Shown here one piece after another: positions 8,712 to 17,147 of a stretch of DNA of 64,000 nucleotides; the stretch's first letter is position 1; every line of letters starts with the position of its first letter. Made by a program: the position numbers and the translations under genes. Below the pieces are notes generated by a model that searched no databases, was not told the DNA's origin, and saw only the letters and a list, made by a program, of their open reading frames with translations. Location of the stretch: assembly GCA_963788205.1 (NCBI GenBank), contig CAWBGG010000007.1, positions 992,001 through 1,056,000 of the forward strand, read 5' to 3'. This stretch comes from CAVVMA01 sp963788205. GTDB taxonomy: Bacteria > Desulfobacterota > Binatia > Binatales > Binataceae.

Positions 8712-9549
8712 ATGCACTCGCGCCTGATCTATGCGCGCTCGCCGCAATGGGCCGAGATCGCCGCGCGCGCAGAGGACCTGATCTCGAGCCCAGCTTTCGA
8801 ACCGGTCAAGGATGAGGCCAAAACCAGGGGCGGATTCATCGCGCTCGAAAACGGCGGGGGAGCCTTTATCAAGCGCTTCGACCGGGGCTCACGCAGCTAC
8901 GGATGGTGGCTCAGGATTCGCGGGTCGCGCGCGCGCCGCTCGGTCCGCGGCGCCGAGTTGCTGCGCGCCAGCGGTTTCAGACATCCCGAGCCTTACGCCG
9001 CGATTGAGCTCAGCAGCGCGGGATCGATTCGCGCCAGCTACCTGATTAGCGAGCCGCTGCGCAGCGCGCGCAATCTCAGCGTATTCATCAAAGTGAAGGA
9101 CGGCCGGCGGCGCCAGTCCGCCCGCTGGCGGCGCGGCGTTCTTGATGCCGTCGCGCGCGAGGTCCGCCGGCTGCATGACGCCGGTCTTTTCAGCTCCGAT
9201 TTGCAGGAGACCAACCTGATGCTGGAAGAGACCGGCGGCGACCCGGCAATTTATTTTGTCGACCTCGACGGCTTCAGGCGTCTTTGGCGGGTGGGCCGGT
9301 CGCGGCGCGAACGCAACCTGGTGCAGGCTCGATCGTAGTATCGGCCGCTTTCTGCGCCGCAGCGAGCGGCTGCGTTTCCTGTATGCTTACTTGGGAGCGC
9401 GGCCCGGGCGCCGCGAGGCCAGACAGACCGTCGCGCGGCTGCTGGAGCGCAAGCGGCGCGAAGATCGCAAGCACGAAGATCGCAAACGCGCAGCCCGCCG
9501 CGCCAGTGAGGGCCGCAGCGAGCCGGCGCAACTTTCCCGGACTCGCTGA
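8712..9549 (+). CDS. Lipopolysaccharide (Kdo/WaaP-like) kinase family protein, apparent frameshift near 9324
   Basis: This is a small protein-kinase-fold enzyme of the Kdo/heptose lipopolysaccharide kinase family. The catalytic loop is LHDAGLFSSDLQETNLML and the DFG-like metal motif is YFVDLDGF. The first frame stops at 9338. Skipping one base at 9321-9325 continues into the next frame with RLDRSIGRFLRRSERLRFLYAYLG, the expected C-terminal segment, and ends at 9549 (about 278 residues). The tail is very basic. It precedes the VIT-family gene by nine bases and the glycosyltransferase locus by 0.7 kb, so a role in envelope glycolipid phosphorylation is plausible. ATG 8712 is the only start before the conserved region. 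Confidence 0.75.
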
Positions 9550-9558
9550 GGAATTGCC

Positions 9559-10281
9559 ATGGCGATCGCGATCCGCCGGCGTGAATACGATCATCATACT
9601 GAGGAGGTCCACGCTGCCGGCGGCGCCAGCCTGCGCGACCTGATGCTCGGCCTCAACGACGGGATGGTGGCGTCATTCGCGGTCACTTCGGGCGTGGCCG
9701 GAGCTTTCAACGCCGCACGCGTGGTGATCATGGCGGGAATCGCGGAGACGCTCGGCGGCTCGATCTCGATGGGTCTGGCCGCGTTCATCTCGGCCCGTTC
9801 ACAGATCGAGTTCTACCAGAGCGAGATCGAGCGCGAACGGGACGAGATCAAGCGCTGGCCCGAGCGTGAGCGCGAGGAAATTCGCGCCATCTATCGCAAT
9901 AAGGGCTTCGCCGGTCCGCTGCTCGATCAGATCGTGGCGCACATCACGGCCGAGCCCGAGCGCTGGCGCAACGTCATGATGCGCGAGGAGTTGGGCTTTG
10001 CCGAGGAGTCATTCGACCTGCCGCTGCGCTCCGGCACGACCGTGGCCGGCGCGTACCTGGTCGGCGCGTCGATTCCGGTCCTGCCGTATCTGTTCGTGGC
10101 GCCGGCGAGCGGGGTCATCTTCTCGGCTGTGGTCACGATTGCGGCGTTGTTTGCGGTGGGCGCGGCCAAGACCGTGATCACCAGCCGCCGATGGTGGCTG
10201 AGCGGCCTGGAAAGCATGATGACGGGCTTGGTGGCGGGGTTGGTGACTTACGCGGCAGGGCGGTTCCTGGCGCGTGGTTAA
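9559..10281 (+). CDS. VIT1/CCC1 family Fe2+/Mn2+ transporter
   Basis: This is a 240-residue integral membrane protein. The VIT signature LRDLMLGLNDGMVASFAVTSGVAGA lies at about 25-49. A charged cytosolic metal-binding segment rich in Glu (QIEFYQSEIERERDEIKRW) follows, then three more hydrophobic helices near the C-terminus, giving the usual five. The family exports or sequesters Fe2+/Mn2+ in exchange for protons. The gene starts nine bases after the kinase-like gene, with GAGGA just before. It ends six bases before the GT39-like gene, so all three may be one transcript, although a functional link to glycosylation is not evident. Confidence 0.88.
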   Translation: MAIAIRRREYDHHTEEVHAAGGASLRDLMLGLNDGMVASFAVTSGVAGAFNAARVVIMAGIAETLGGSISMGLAAFISARSQIEFYQSEIERERDEIKRWPEREREEIRAIYRNKGFAGPLLDQIVAHITAEPERWRNVMMREELGFAEESFDLPLRSGTTVAGAYLVGASIPVLPYLFVAPASGVIFSAVVTIAALFAVGAAKTVITSRRWWLSGLESMMTGLVAGLVTYAAGRFLARG

Positions 10282-10286
10282 CTATC

Positions 10287-11711
10287 GTGCGGGTTAGCCT
10301 CAGCCGCCAGCCGGAGCTCCTGCTGGGAGTCGCGATCGCGGCGGGAGCGTGGTTGCGATTCGCCGGCTTGGGCAGTGCCGAGATGTCGGCTGATGAGGGC
10401 TCTTCATGGGCGGCGGCCGCGGCGCCGTCAATCAAGGAAGTGCTCCGGCGCCAGGCATTTTTGAACGCCGGCACGCTGGGGGCCCACGATCTCGCGCTCC
10501 ATTGGTGGATCGGGCTGGCCGGCGACCATCTCGCCACGATGCGTGCTTTGTCAGCTGGTTTGGGAACGGTCGCAATTCTGATCGCATTTGCGGTCGCGCG
10601 TGCGATCGCCGGCCCCGGTCCCGAAGCTGCGGCCCGCGACCCCCGGGACCGCAACCCCCAGGAACGCAGCATGATCGCCGCGATCGCCGCCCTGCTATTC
10701 GCGGTCAACCTCGCGATGGTCAGGTACTCGCGCGAGACCCGGATGTATCCCCTGATGCTGGTTGCCACGCTTGCGCAGGTGCTATTTTTTCTCCGCGCGT
10801 CGCGACGCGGCGCGATGGGCGATTGCGCCGGCGTCAGCTTGTTCACGGCGTTGGCAGTGGCCAGCAACTTTACGGCCGCTCTCGTTCCAGCCACCGAGGG
10901 ATTTTGGCTGCTCTGTATGCTGTTTGCCACGCGGCGCCAGGTTGTCCGAAGATCGGCGTTGTTGAGGACCGCGACAGCGATAGCGGCCGGCTTTGCGTTG
11001 CTTGTGCCGCCGATGCTGCCGCAACTGCGGGTTGCCACCGTGCTCTTCAACCACGGTCTTCTCAATTGGATAGACCGCCCCTCGATCCTGGAGCCGATAC
11101 ATTTGCTCAAGAAAAGCAACGGCGGACGCTTCACCTTGCTGATCATGACGGCCCTTGCGGCCTGGGGGGCCTGGCGAGGATGGATGCGGGAGCCCGAGGG
11201 AATTGGCTTTGCGCTCTTATGGTTGTGGATGCCGATGGCGGCGCTACTGGTCGCCTCCTATGTCGTCTCGCCGATGCTGATCGAGCGCTACGTGCTGTCG
11301 TCGCTGGTGGCGTTTCTGGTCCTGGTTGCGCTGGGGATTTCTGAGCTCGGCGAGATGCGTATCCAGCTCGCGGCGACGGCGGTCATGGCCGCCCTGTCGC
11401 TCGGATATGTCTTCCACTACGAGCACAAACCTCGCGATATCCAATGGCGGGAAGCTGCCGCGGCAGCGCTTGCCAATCTCCACGGAGACGCGGCGGTCGC
11501 CGTCGCGCCCGCCTACGCGATCAGCGTCGTGCGTTACTACACGCCGCCTGCGCAGCGGGGGTTGATAGTCGGGGCCGTCCCGCGCACGCCCCCGCCAAGC
11601 CTTCTGATTGTGGCCGATGACGCAGAACAGCCCGGGCATTTCGGCCCGGATTCCAAAGCCTACCCGCGAATCGTCGCGCAGATGCGCGGGGTCGAAGTGC
11701 GGGCGCGATGA
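10287..11711 (+). CDS. GT39/ArnT-like membrane glycosyltransferase
   Basis: This 474-residue polytopic membrane protein has the GT-C/PMT-like N-terminus AWLRFAGLGSAEMSADEGSSW. The acidic DE pair in the first periplasmic loop is the catalytic-site feature of enzymes that transfer a sugar from polyprenyl phosphate. Then come about ten hydrophobic segments and a soluble C-terminal part (about 400-474). It is clearly homologous to the protein at 17148-18659 (shared DALHW/FWI, RMYPL, IERYV motifs). GTG 10287 is chosen because it follows the upstream stop and opens the first membrane region. It overlaps the next gene by ATGA. Probable role: adding a sugar to a periplasmic glycan or lipid. Confidence 0.8.
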   Translation: MRVSLSRQPELLLGVAIAAGAWLRFAGLGSAEMSADEGSSWAAAAAPSIKEVLRRQAFLNAGTLGAHDLALHWWIGLAGDHLATMRALSAGLGTVAILIAFAVARAIAGPGPEAAARDPRDRNPQERSMIAAIAALLFAVNLAMVRYSRETRMYPLMLVATLAQVLFFLRASRRGAMGDCAGVSLFTALAVASNFTAALVPATEGFWLLCMLFATRRQVVRRSALLRTATAIAAGFALLVPPMLPQLRVATVLFNHGLLNWIDRPSILEPIHLLKKSNGGRFTLLIMTALAAWGAWRGWMREPEGIGFALLWLWMPMAALLVASYVVSPMLIERYVLSSLVAFLVLVALGISELGEMRIQLAATAVMAALSLGYVFHYEHKPRDIQWREAAAAALANLHGDAAVAVAPAYAISVVRYYTPPAQRGLIVGAVPRTPPPSLLIVADDAEQPGHFGPDSKAYPRIVAQMRGVEVRAR

Positions 11712-12658
11712 GCCAGCCGGGAACCGGTCAGAACGTGATTCGCGTCTCCGCGGTCATCCCCGTTTACAATGGGGCCGGCACGATCAGCCGTGCAATCGAG
11801 AGCGCGCTGTCTCAGCAATTCGATGGACTCGAGATCATCGTAGTCGACGATGGCTCGACCGACGCGACGCCCGCGGCGCTGGCGAATTTCGGATCGCAAA
11901 TTCGAGTCGTGGGACAACGCCGCAGCGGACCGTCGGCGGCGCGTAACCACGGTGCCGCAATCGCGGCCGGCGAATATCTCGCGTTCCTCGACGCCGACGA
12001 CGAGTGGATGCCGGGCAAGCTGAGCAAAATGTCCGGCGCTCTGGACAGCGCGCCCGCCGCCGTCCTCGCTTACTCGGGTTTCAAGTCGGTAGACGGCTCG
12101 GGACGTGAGATGGCGGGACTCGTCGACGCGGCCAGCGACCACGCGCCCTCGATGGGCGAGATGCTCACGCGCTGGTGGCCGATCCTGACCAGCACGGTCG
12201 TGATGCGGCGCAAGGTTTTCGACTTGTGCGGAGGTTTCCACGAGGCGTTCAAGTCAGCCGGCTATGAGGATCCCTACCTGTGGCTATTGGCTCGCGAGCA
12301 CGGCGACTTCGTGTACATCCGTGAACCGCTGGTCGTATATCGCATCGAGCCGGATTTGGAGCGGCTGCGCAAGTACGCGAGTGGCTGCGCGATCTTCGTG
12401 CGGCTGGTGCGCGAGCGCTACGGCGCGCGGGGCGCCGCGCTGACCCGGGAAGTGGTCAGCGCGCAAGTCACTGCGCTCGGCTACGAGGGCCTTCTGGCCA
12501 TGCGGCGCGGTGACAAAAGATACGCACGCCGCGCGTTCATGCTCGCACTACGCTACCATCCTCTGAGTCTCAGGAACGCCGGCAGACTAGTCAGAACTTT
12601 CCTTCCGTTGAATCTGGCGCAGGCCTTGACCGGACGGACACGAAGTAAACCTGGATAA
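11708..12658 (+). CDS. Family 2 glycosyltransferase
   Basis: This 316-residue cytoplasmic GT-A enzyme has an N-terminal nucleotide-sugar domain: VSAVIPVYNGAGTISRAIES, VVDDGSTD, then RNHGAAIAAGEYLAFLDADDEW with the DxD metal site. A C-terminal helical domain of about 90 residues (RLVRERYGARG ... ARRAFMLALRYHPLSL) has the same architecture as the three GT2 proteins on the opposite strand. ATGA overlap with the GT39-like gene implies translational coupling. The pair probably works on one glycan: this enzyme loads a polyprenyl carrier or chain and the membrane enzyme transfers it. Donor sugar is unknown. Confidence 0.88.
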   Translation: MSQPGTGQNVIRVSAVIPVYNGAGTISRAIESALSQQFDGLEIIVVDDGSTDATPAALANFGSQIRVVGQRRSGPSAARNHGAAIAAGEYLAFLDADDEWMPGKLSKMSGALDSAPAAVLAYSGFKSVDGSGREMAGLVDAASDHAPSMGEMLTRWWPILTSTVVMRRKVFDLCGGFHEAFKSAGYEDPYLWLLAREHGDFVYIREPLVVYRIEPDLERLRKYASGCAIFVRLVRERYGARGAALTREVVSAQVTALGYEGLLAMRRGDKRYARRAFMLALRYHPLSLRNAGRLVRTFLPLNLAQALTGRTRSKPG

Positions 12659-12681
12659 GGGAACAGTCCGTTTCGTGTCCG
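12635..12681. terminator. Hairpin between convergent GT2 and sqdB genes
   Basis: A perfect 10-base inverted repeat, CGGACACGAA at 12635-12644 and TTCGTGTCCG at 12672-12681, spans the stop codon of the upstream GT2 gene. It is followed by the pyrimidine-rich CTCTCTTTG. It lies between convergent genes, where a two-way transcription terminator is expected. The 27-base loop is long for an intrinsic terminator, so the call is tentative. Confidence 0.45.
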
Positions 12682-12721
12682 CTCTCTTTGTACGGGTCGC
12701 GACGCGGGATCTATAGGCCTT

Positions 12722-13930
12722 TCAGCGCTCTACAGCGTCGCCTCCACCGTGTCGCGGCGGGTAGCCTACCGGGTTGGCCTGCCGTCGCCAATCCACTTGC
12801 GGCATGATCGTGTTGGGCCGCACGCGATCGCGGCACGACACCACCCGGTCGAACATCGATTCGATCAACACGTCCGAGAGCAGATGGGGCTTGAGCCCCA
12901 GATCGATCAACTTGGTGTGTTTGGCGTTGTAGTAGTGTTCCTGTGCTTCGATGCGGGGCGTCTCGGTATGGACTATCTCAACACGGTGCCCCTTTTTGCC
13001 CGCGATCTCCTTCACCAGTTGCGCCAACCCGGCAACGCTGAATTGCTCGGTGAACTGGTTGAAGACCCGGTACTCTCCGGCCTTCGGCGGGTTGAGCAGG
13101 GCCAGCTCGATGCAGCTCATCGTGTCACGAATGTCCAGGAAGCCGCGGGTCTGCCCGCCTTTGCCGTAAACCGTCAGCGGATGGCCGATCGCGGCCTGCA
13201 CGCAGTAGCGGTTCAGCACGGTACCCCAGATTCCGTCGTAGTCGAAACGCGTCGCCAAAATCTCATCGCGCGCGGTCTCTTCGGTCTCCAGTCCGTACAC
13301 CACGCCCTGATTCAGATCGGTCGCCCTGATTCCCCAGGTCTTGCAGGCGAACATGATGTTGCCGGAGTCGTGAACCTTGGACAGATGGTAGAAGGAACCC
13401 GGCTGCTTGGGATAGGGCAGCACGTCCTTGCGTCCGTTGTGCGTGATTTCGATGAAGCCTTCCTCGATGTCGATTTTCGGCGTGCCGTATTCTCCCATTG
13501 TGCCGAGTTTCGCAAGGTGGCAGTCGGGACAATGCTGCTTGATCGCGAAGAGCAGGTTCAGCGTCCCCACGATGTTGTTAACTTGCGTCAGGGAGGCGTG
13601 CTTGCGATCGATCATCGAGAAAGGCGCGCTGCGCTGCTCGCCGTAATGCACGATCGCGTCCGGCTTGAACTGGCCGATGAGCTTGTCAACGAACTCGAAG
13701 TCAGTGAGGTCGCCCGGGAGCATCTCAAGGACTTTGCCGGTGAGCCGGTTCCAGGCGGCCACTCTCTGGTGCAGGGTGTGGATGGGCGTCAGGCTCTCGG
13801 TTCCACACTCCAGGTCCCAGGCCCGCCGGCTGAAGTTGTCGGCCACGGCGACCTGATGGCCCCGCGCCGACAGGTACATCGCCTGCGGCCAACCAAGATA
13901 GCCGTCTGCTCCGGTAACCAGTACCTTCAT
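12722..13930 (-). CDS. sqdB: UDP-sulfoquinovose synthase
   Basis: This 402-residue short-chain dehydrogenase-fold enzyme converts UDP-glucose and sulfite to UDP-sulfoquinovose. It aligns well from memory with plant SQD1 and bacterial SqdB: NAD-binding GADGYLGW, then HYGEQRSAPFSMIDR, KLGTMGEYGTP with the catalytic Thr, YHLSKVHDSGN with the Tyr/Lys pair, TDLNQGVVYG, and GKGGQTRGFLDIRDT. Length is normal and no disruption is seen. Sulfolipid pathways usually place sqdB beside a sulfoquinovosyl-diacylglycerol synthase (SqdX or SqdD). Here the neighbours are GT2 and GT39-like genes instead, so the product may enter a surface glycan. A sulfolipid synthase elsewhere in the genome is not excluded. 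Confidence 0.95.
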   Translation of the reverse strand: MKVLVTGADGYLGWPQAMYLSARGHQVAVADNFSRRAWDLECGTESLTPIHTLHQRVAAWNRLTGKVLEMLPGDLTDFEFVDKLIGQFKPDAIVHYGEQRSAPFSMIDRKHASLTQVNNIVGTLNLLFAIKQHCPDCHLAKLGTMGEYGTPKIDIEEGFIEITHNGRKDVLPYPKQPGSFYHLSKVHDSGNIMFACKTWGIRATDLNQGVVYGLETEETARDEILATRFDYDGIWGTVLNRYCVQAAIGHPLTVYGKGGQTRGFLDIRDTMSCIELALLNPPKAGEYRVFNQFTEQFSVAGLAQLVKEIAGKKGHRVEIVHTETPRIEAQEHYYNAKHTKLIDLGLKPHLLSDVLIESMFDRVVSCRDRVRPNTIMPQVDWRRQANPVGYPPRHGGGDAVER

Positions 13931-14103
13931 CTACGCCTCCGTTGCATCAAAGTCCGAAAGCCCGCAAAGTCCGAGGGGGCTTCGCCCGATTCTGAACGTT
14001 TATTTCCGCGCCGTCCATTGGAGCGCGACCGTGTCCGATGGGGCCGTTTCTGCCCGCTAACGGCGGTTGCGCGCGGATCGGCCGTCAGGCATTCAGCCCC
14101 CGT

Positions 14104-15058
14104 TCAGGCGATCGGCGTATCGGGACCGGTTCTTACGCGCCGCTGGCGGCTGCTCAGCGCCATCGCGATAGGCGCAGGAAGATAGGTTCTGACCAGCCTC
14201 AAGAGGTTGCGCCGGTCAAGGCGTTCATAGCGCCCCGCGCAGAGGAACGCTCGCCGCGCCTCTTTCATCCGCCCGGCGTCGAGCGCCCGCACGCCCGATT
14301 CGACCAGGGATCGAGAATGTCCGTCGGCCCGATGCTGAATTGCCCGATTCCCCACCTCTGCGTAGCGCTCTCTCACCAGGCGCGAGAACGTGACGAAGCC
14401 CGGAGCATATTTTTCACACCGCTCCAGAAGCGGCAGGCTGCCATAGCGGGCGAGCGGCTCGGGCACATAGATGAAGCGCCCACGCTCGCGGATGAGCAGG
14501 AAGAACCAGAACGTCCGCGAATCCTCTCGCTCCCTTGAACTGTTCGCAGAACCCGCCGACCGTCAGATACGCGTCGCGCCGAAAGAGTGTCGTCGTCGTC
14601 AGGAGCTCCCATCCCTCCAGCAACTCTTCGATCGACGGCGCCCGCGCCATCATGGCCGGCACACACGACTCCGCGATGATTTGGTCGCGTTCGTCGACCC
14701 GAATCGCGTCGCTATATGCGAGCACCGCCTCGCGATCGGAATCGAGCGCGGCGAAGGTCTTTTCCAGCCGTCCCGGCAGCCAAACGTCGTCGGCGTCGAG
14801 AAATGCCACGTACTGCGCCCGGCTTGCTTCAACCCCCACGTTGCGCGCGGCCGGCGAGCCCCGATTTTCCTGCCGGATGACGCGGACGCGATCGCGGTAG
14901 CGGTCGAGCGCTTGCGGCGTGGCGTCGGTCGAACCGTCGTCAACCACTACGATCTCGGTCCCTTCGAATTTCTGCGCCAGGATGCTGTCAATCGCGCGCG
15001 CGACGCTCGACTCGCAATTGAATACAGGAATTACAACCGAAACGCGTGGCTGCTCCAT
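14104..15058 (-). CDS. Family 2 glycosyltransferase (tandem copy A), apparent frameshift near 14511
   Basis: The N-terminal GT2 domain is complete (PRVSVVIPVFNCESSVARAI, VVDDGSTDATPQALDRY, YVAFLDADDVW). The frame derails after GFADV. Dropping one base at 14510-14514 restores WFFLLIRERGRF and joins the second frame (EPLARYGSLPLLERCEKYAPGF ... LLRLVRTYLPAPIAM) to TGA at 14104. The joined protein is collinear with copy B downstream, which is uninterrupted. ATG 15058 is chosen to match copy B. High similarity to copy B points to a recent tandem duplication. Either copy A carries a sequencing error or it is a fresh pseudogene. Confidence 0.8.
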
Positions 15059-15104
15059 CATTCGATTGTCCTCGCAGGCGTGCGCATTGTCCAAAGCCCG
15101 GTAC

Positions 15105-16070
15105 TCAGTTGCAGTTCAAGTGCTGGGCGCTTGCCTCGAGGCGAGCTTTCACCCGCCGCTTGCGGCTGCTCACCGCGAGCGCGACGGGCGCGGGCAGATA
15201 GGTTCTGACCAGCCTCAGAAGGTTGCGCCGATCAAGGGGCTCGTAACGTTGCGCGCAGAGGAACGCACGCCGCGCCTCTTTGATTCGGCCGGCATCGAGG
15301 GCCCGTACGCCCGACTCGATCAGCGAACGCCACTCGGCCCGCTGCCGAATTGCCTGATTGCCCACCTCTCCGTAGCGCTCCCGCACCAGGCGCGAGAATG
15401 TGACGAAGCCCGGGGCATACTTTTCCATCCGATCCATAACCGGCAGGGTCCGATGGCGGGCGAGCGGTTCGGGCAGATAGACGAACGGTCCCCGCTCGCG
15501 GATCAGCAGAAAGAACCAACCGTCAGCGAATCCCCTCGATCCCTTGAACTGGTCGTTGAAACCACCGACCGCCAGGTAGACGTCGCGACGAATGAGCGTC
15601 GTCGTCGGCAGGATCCACCACCAGGCTTCCATCAAGTCCTGGAGCGACGGGGCCCGCGCTTTGTCCGCGGGCACGTGCGAATCGGTGATCGATTCGTCGC
15701 GCTCGTTGACTTGAATCGCGTTGCTGTACACGAGCACCGCGTCGCGGTCGGAATCGAGCGCAGCGCAGGTCTTTTCGAGCCGTCCCGGCAGCCAAAGGTC
15801 ATCGGCGTCGAGAAATGCCACGTACTGCGCCCCGCTTGCTTCAACCCCCGCGTTGCGCGCGGCAGGCGAGCCTCGATTTTCCTGCCGGATGACGTTGACC
15901 CGATCGCGGTAGCGGTCAAGCACCTGCTGCGTGGCGTCGGTCGAACCGTCGTCGACCACCACGACCTCGGTCCCTTCGAAGTCCTGCGCAAAGACACTGT
16001 CGATCGCGCCCGCTACGCTCGCCGCGCAGTTGAATACGGGTATTACAACCGAAACGCGTGGCCGCTCCAT
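15105..16070 (-). CDS. Family 2 glycosyltransferase (tandem copy B)
   Basis: This intact 321-residue member of the tandem trio has the GT-A core with SVVIPVFNCAASVAGAIDSV, VVVDDGSTDATQQVLDRYRD, RNAGVEASGAQYVAFLDADD and LWLPGRLEK. An acceptor-side segment (WWWILPTTTLIRRDVYLAVGGF) and the C-terminal helical module (RLVRERYGEVGNQA ... NLLRLVRTYLPAPVAL) follow. It should act on the cytoplasmic face. The gap to copy A is 46 bases and to copy C 81 bases. All three share strand and order with sqdB and the GT39-like gene, consistent with one transcript read 18659 to 12722. Donor and acceptor are unknown. Confidence 0.9.
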   Translation of the reverse strand: MERPRVSVVIPVFNCAASVAGAIDSVFAQDFEGTEVVVVDDGSTDATQQVLDRYRDRVNVIRQENRGSPAARNAGVEASGAQYVAFLDADDLWLPGRLEKTCAALDSDRDAVLVYSNAIQVNERDESITDSHVPADKARAPSLQDLMEAWWWILPTTTLIRRDVYLAVGGFNDQFKGSRGFADGWFFLLIRERGPFVYLPEPLARHRTLPVMDRMEKYAPGFVTFSRLVRERYGEVGNQAIRQRAEWRSLIESGVRALDAGRIKEARRAFLCAQRYEPLDRRNLLRLVRTYLPAPVALAVSSRKRRVKARLEASAQHLNCN

Positions 16071-16151
16071 CGTTCAATTCTCTCGCGTGCTATTCGATCG
16101 TCGATATGGTCTGCGGCATCGCCGGCGTGCGCATCGCCGACCGGCGGGCAT

Positions 16152-17124
16152 TCAGTCAGAGTTCAAGTGATCGGCGCCCGCCCAGACCTTGGCTCTCATT
16201 CGCCGCCTGCGGCTGGTCAGCACCAGGGCGAGCGAGCCGGGCATATAGGCCCTCAGCAGCCTGAGCCTGGTTTGCCAATCCGGATCCTTGTAGCGCGTAG
16301 CGCAAAGCAGTGCCCGCCGCGCCTGTTTCATCTGGCCCGTGGCGATAGCACGCATGCCGGTCTCGACCAGCAAATGCGAACTCATTTCGGCCCGCTGAAG
16401 AATCGCCCGATTCCCGGCCTCTCCGTAACGGTCCCTCACCAGGCGCGAAAACGTGACGAAGCCCGGGGCATACTTTTCCATCCGATCGACAAACGGCAGG
16501 CTACGATAGCGTGCGAGGGCTTGGGGCAAATAGACAAACGGTCCCCGCTCGCGCATCAGCAAGAAAAACCAGCAGTCGGCGAATCCCGTTCTCTTGAACT
16601 GTTCGCGGAAGCCGCCGGCGGCCAGGTACGCTTCGCACCGAATGAGCGTGGTTGTTGGCAGGATCGGCCACCATCCGTCGATGAGCAGGTCTTCCCGTGA
16701 CGGCGGCCGGGCCCGGTCTGGCCGGCACATACGTAGCAGCGAGCGGGTGGTCCCGCTCGTCGACCGCGACCGCATCGGCATAGGCGAGCACGGCGTTGGG
16801 CTCGGAATCGAGCGCGGCCACGGTCTTTTCCAGCCGTCCCGGCAGCCAAACATCGTCGGCGTCGAGAAATGCCGTGTACCGCGCCCGGCTCGCTTCAACC
16901 CCCGTGTTGCGCGCGGCTGCCTCGCCCCGATTATCCTGCCGGATGACGCGAACTCTATCGCCGTAGCCTTCGAGTACCTGCGGCGTGGTGTCAGTCGAGC
17001 CGTCATCGACGACGATGACTTCCATTCCGTCGAAGCCCTGCGCGAACACGCTGTCGAGGGCGTGCCCCACGTACTGCGCGCCATTGTAGACGCAGATGAC
17101 GACTGACACGCGCGGCAGGGGCAT
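16152..17124 (-). CDS. Family 2 glycosyltransferase (tandem copy C), apparent frameshift near 16719
   Basis: The N-terminal part reads PLPRVSVVICVYNGAQYVG, VVDDGSTDTTPQVLEGY, YTAFLDADDVW. It then leaves frame after TYVPA. Removing one base at about 16719 gives VPADRARPPSREDLLIDGWW, which lines up with VPADKARAPSLQDLMEAWW in copy B, and continues through FVTFSRLVRDRYGEAGN to the stop at 16152. Copy C is more diverged from A and B. ATG 17124 matches the paralogues' starts. An in-frame ATG at 17166 lies inside the end of the upstream GT39-like gene and would give an overlap. Same likely role as its neighbours. Confidence 0.78.
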
Positions 17125-17147
17125 CTTCCAATAGTGCTTCAGGATGC

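Noticed and set aside
12749..14185. 478-codon plus-strand frame opposite sqdB
   Set aside because: Antisense to a fully conserved SqdB; composition typical of a shadow frame.
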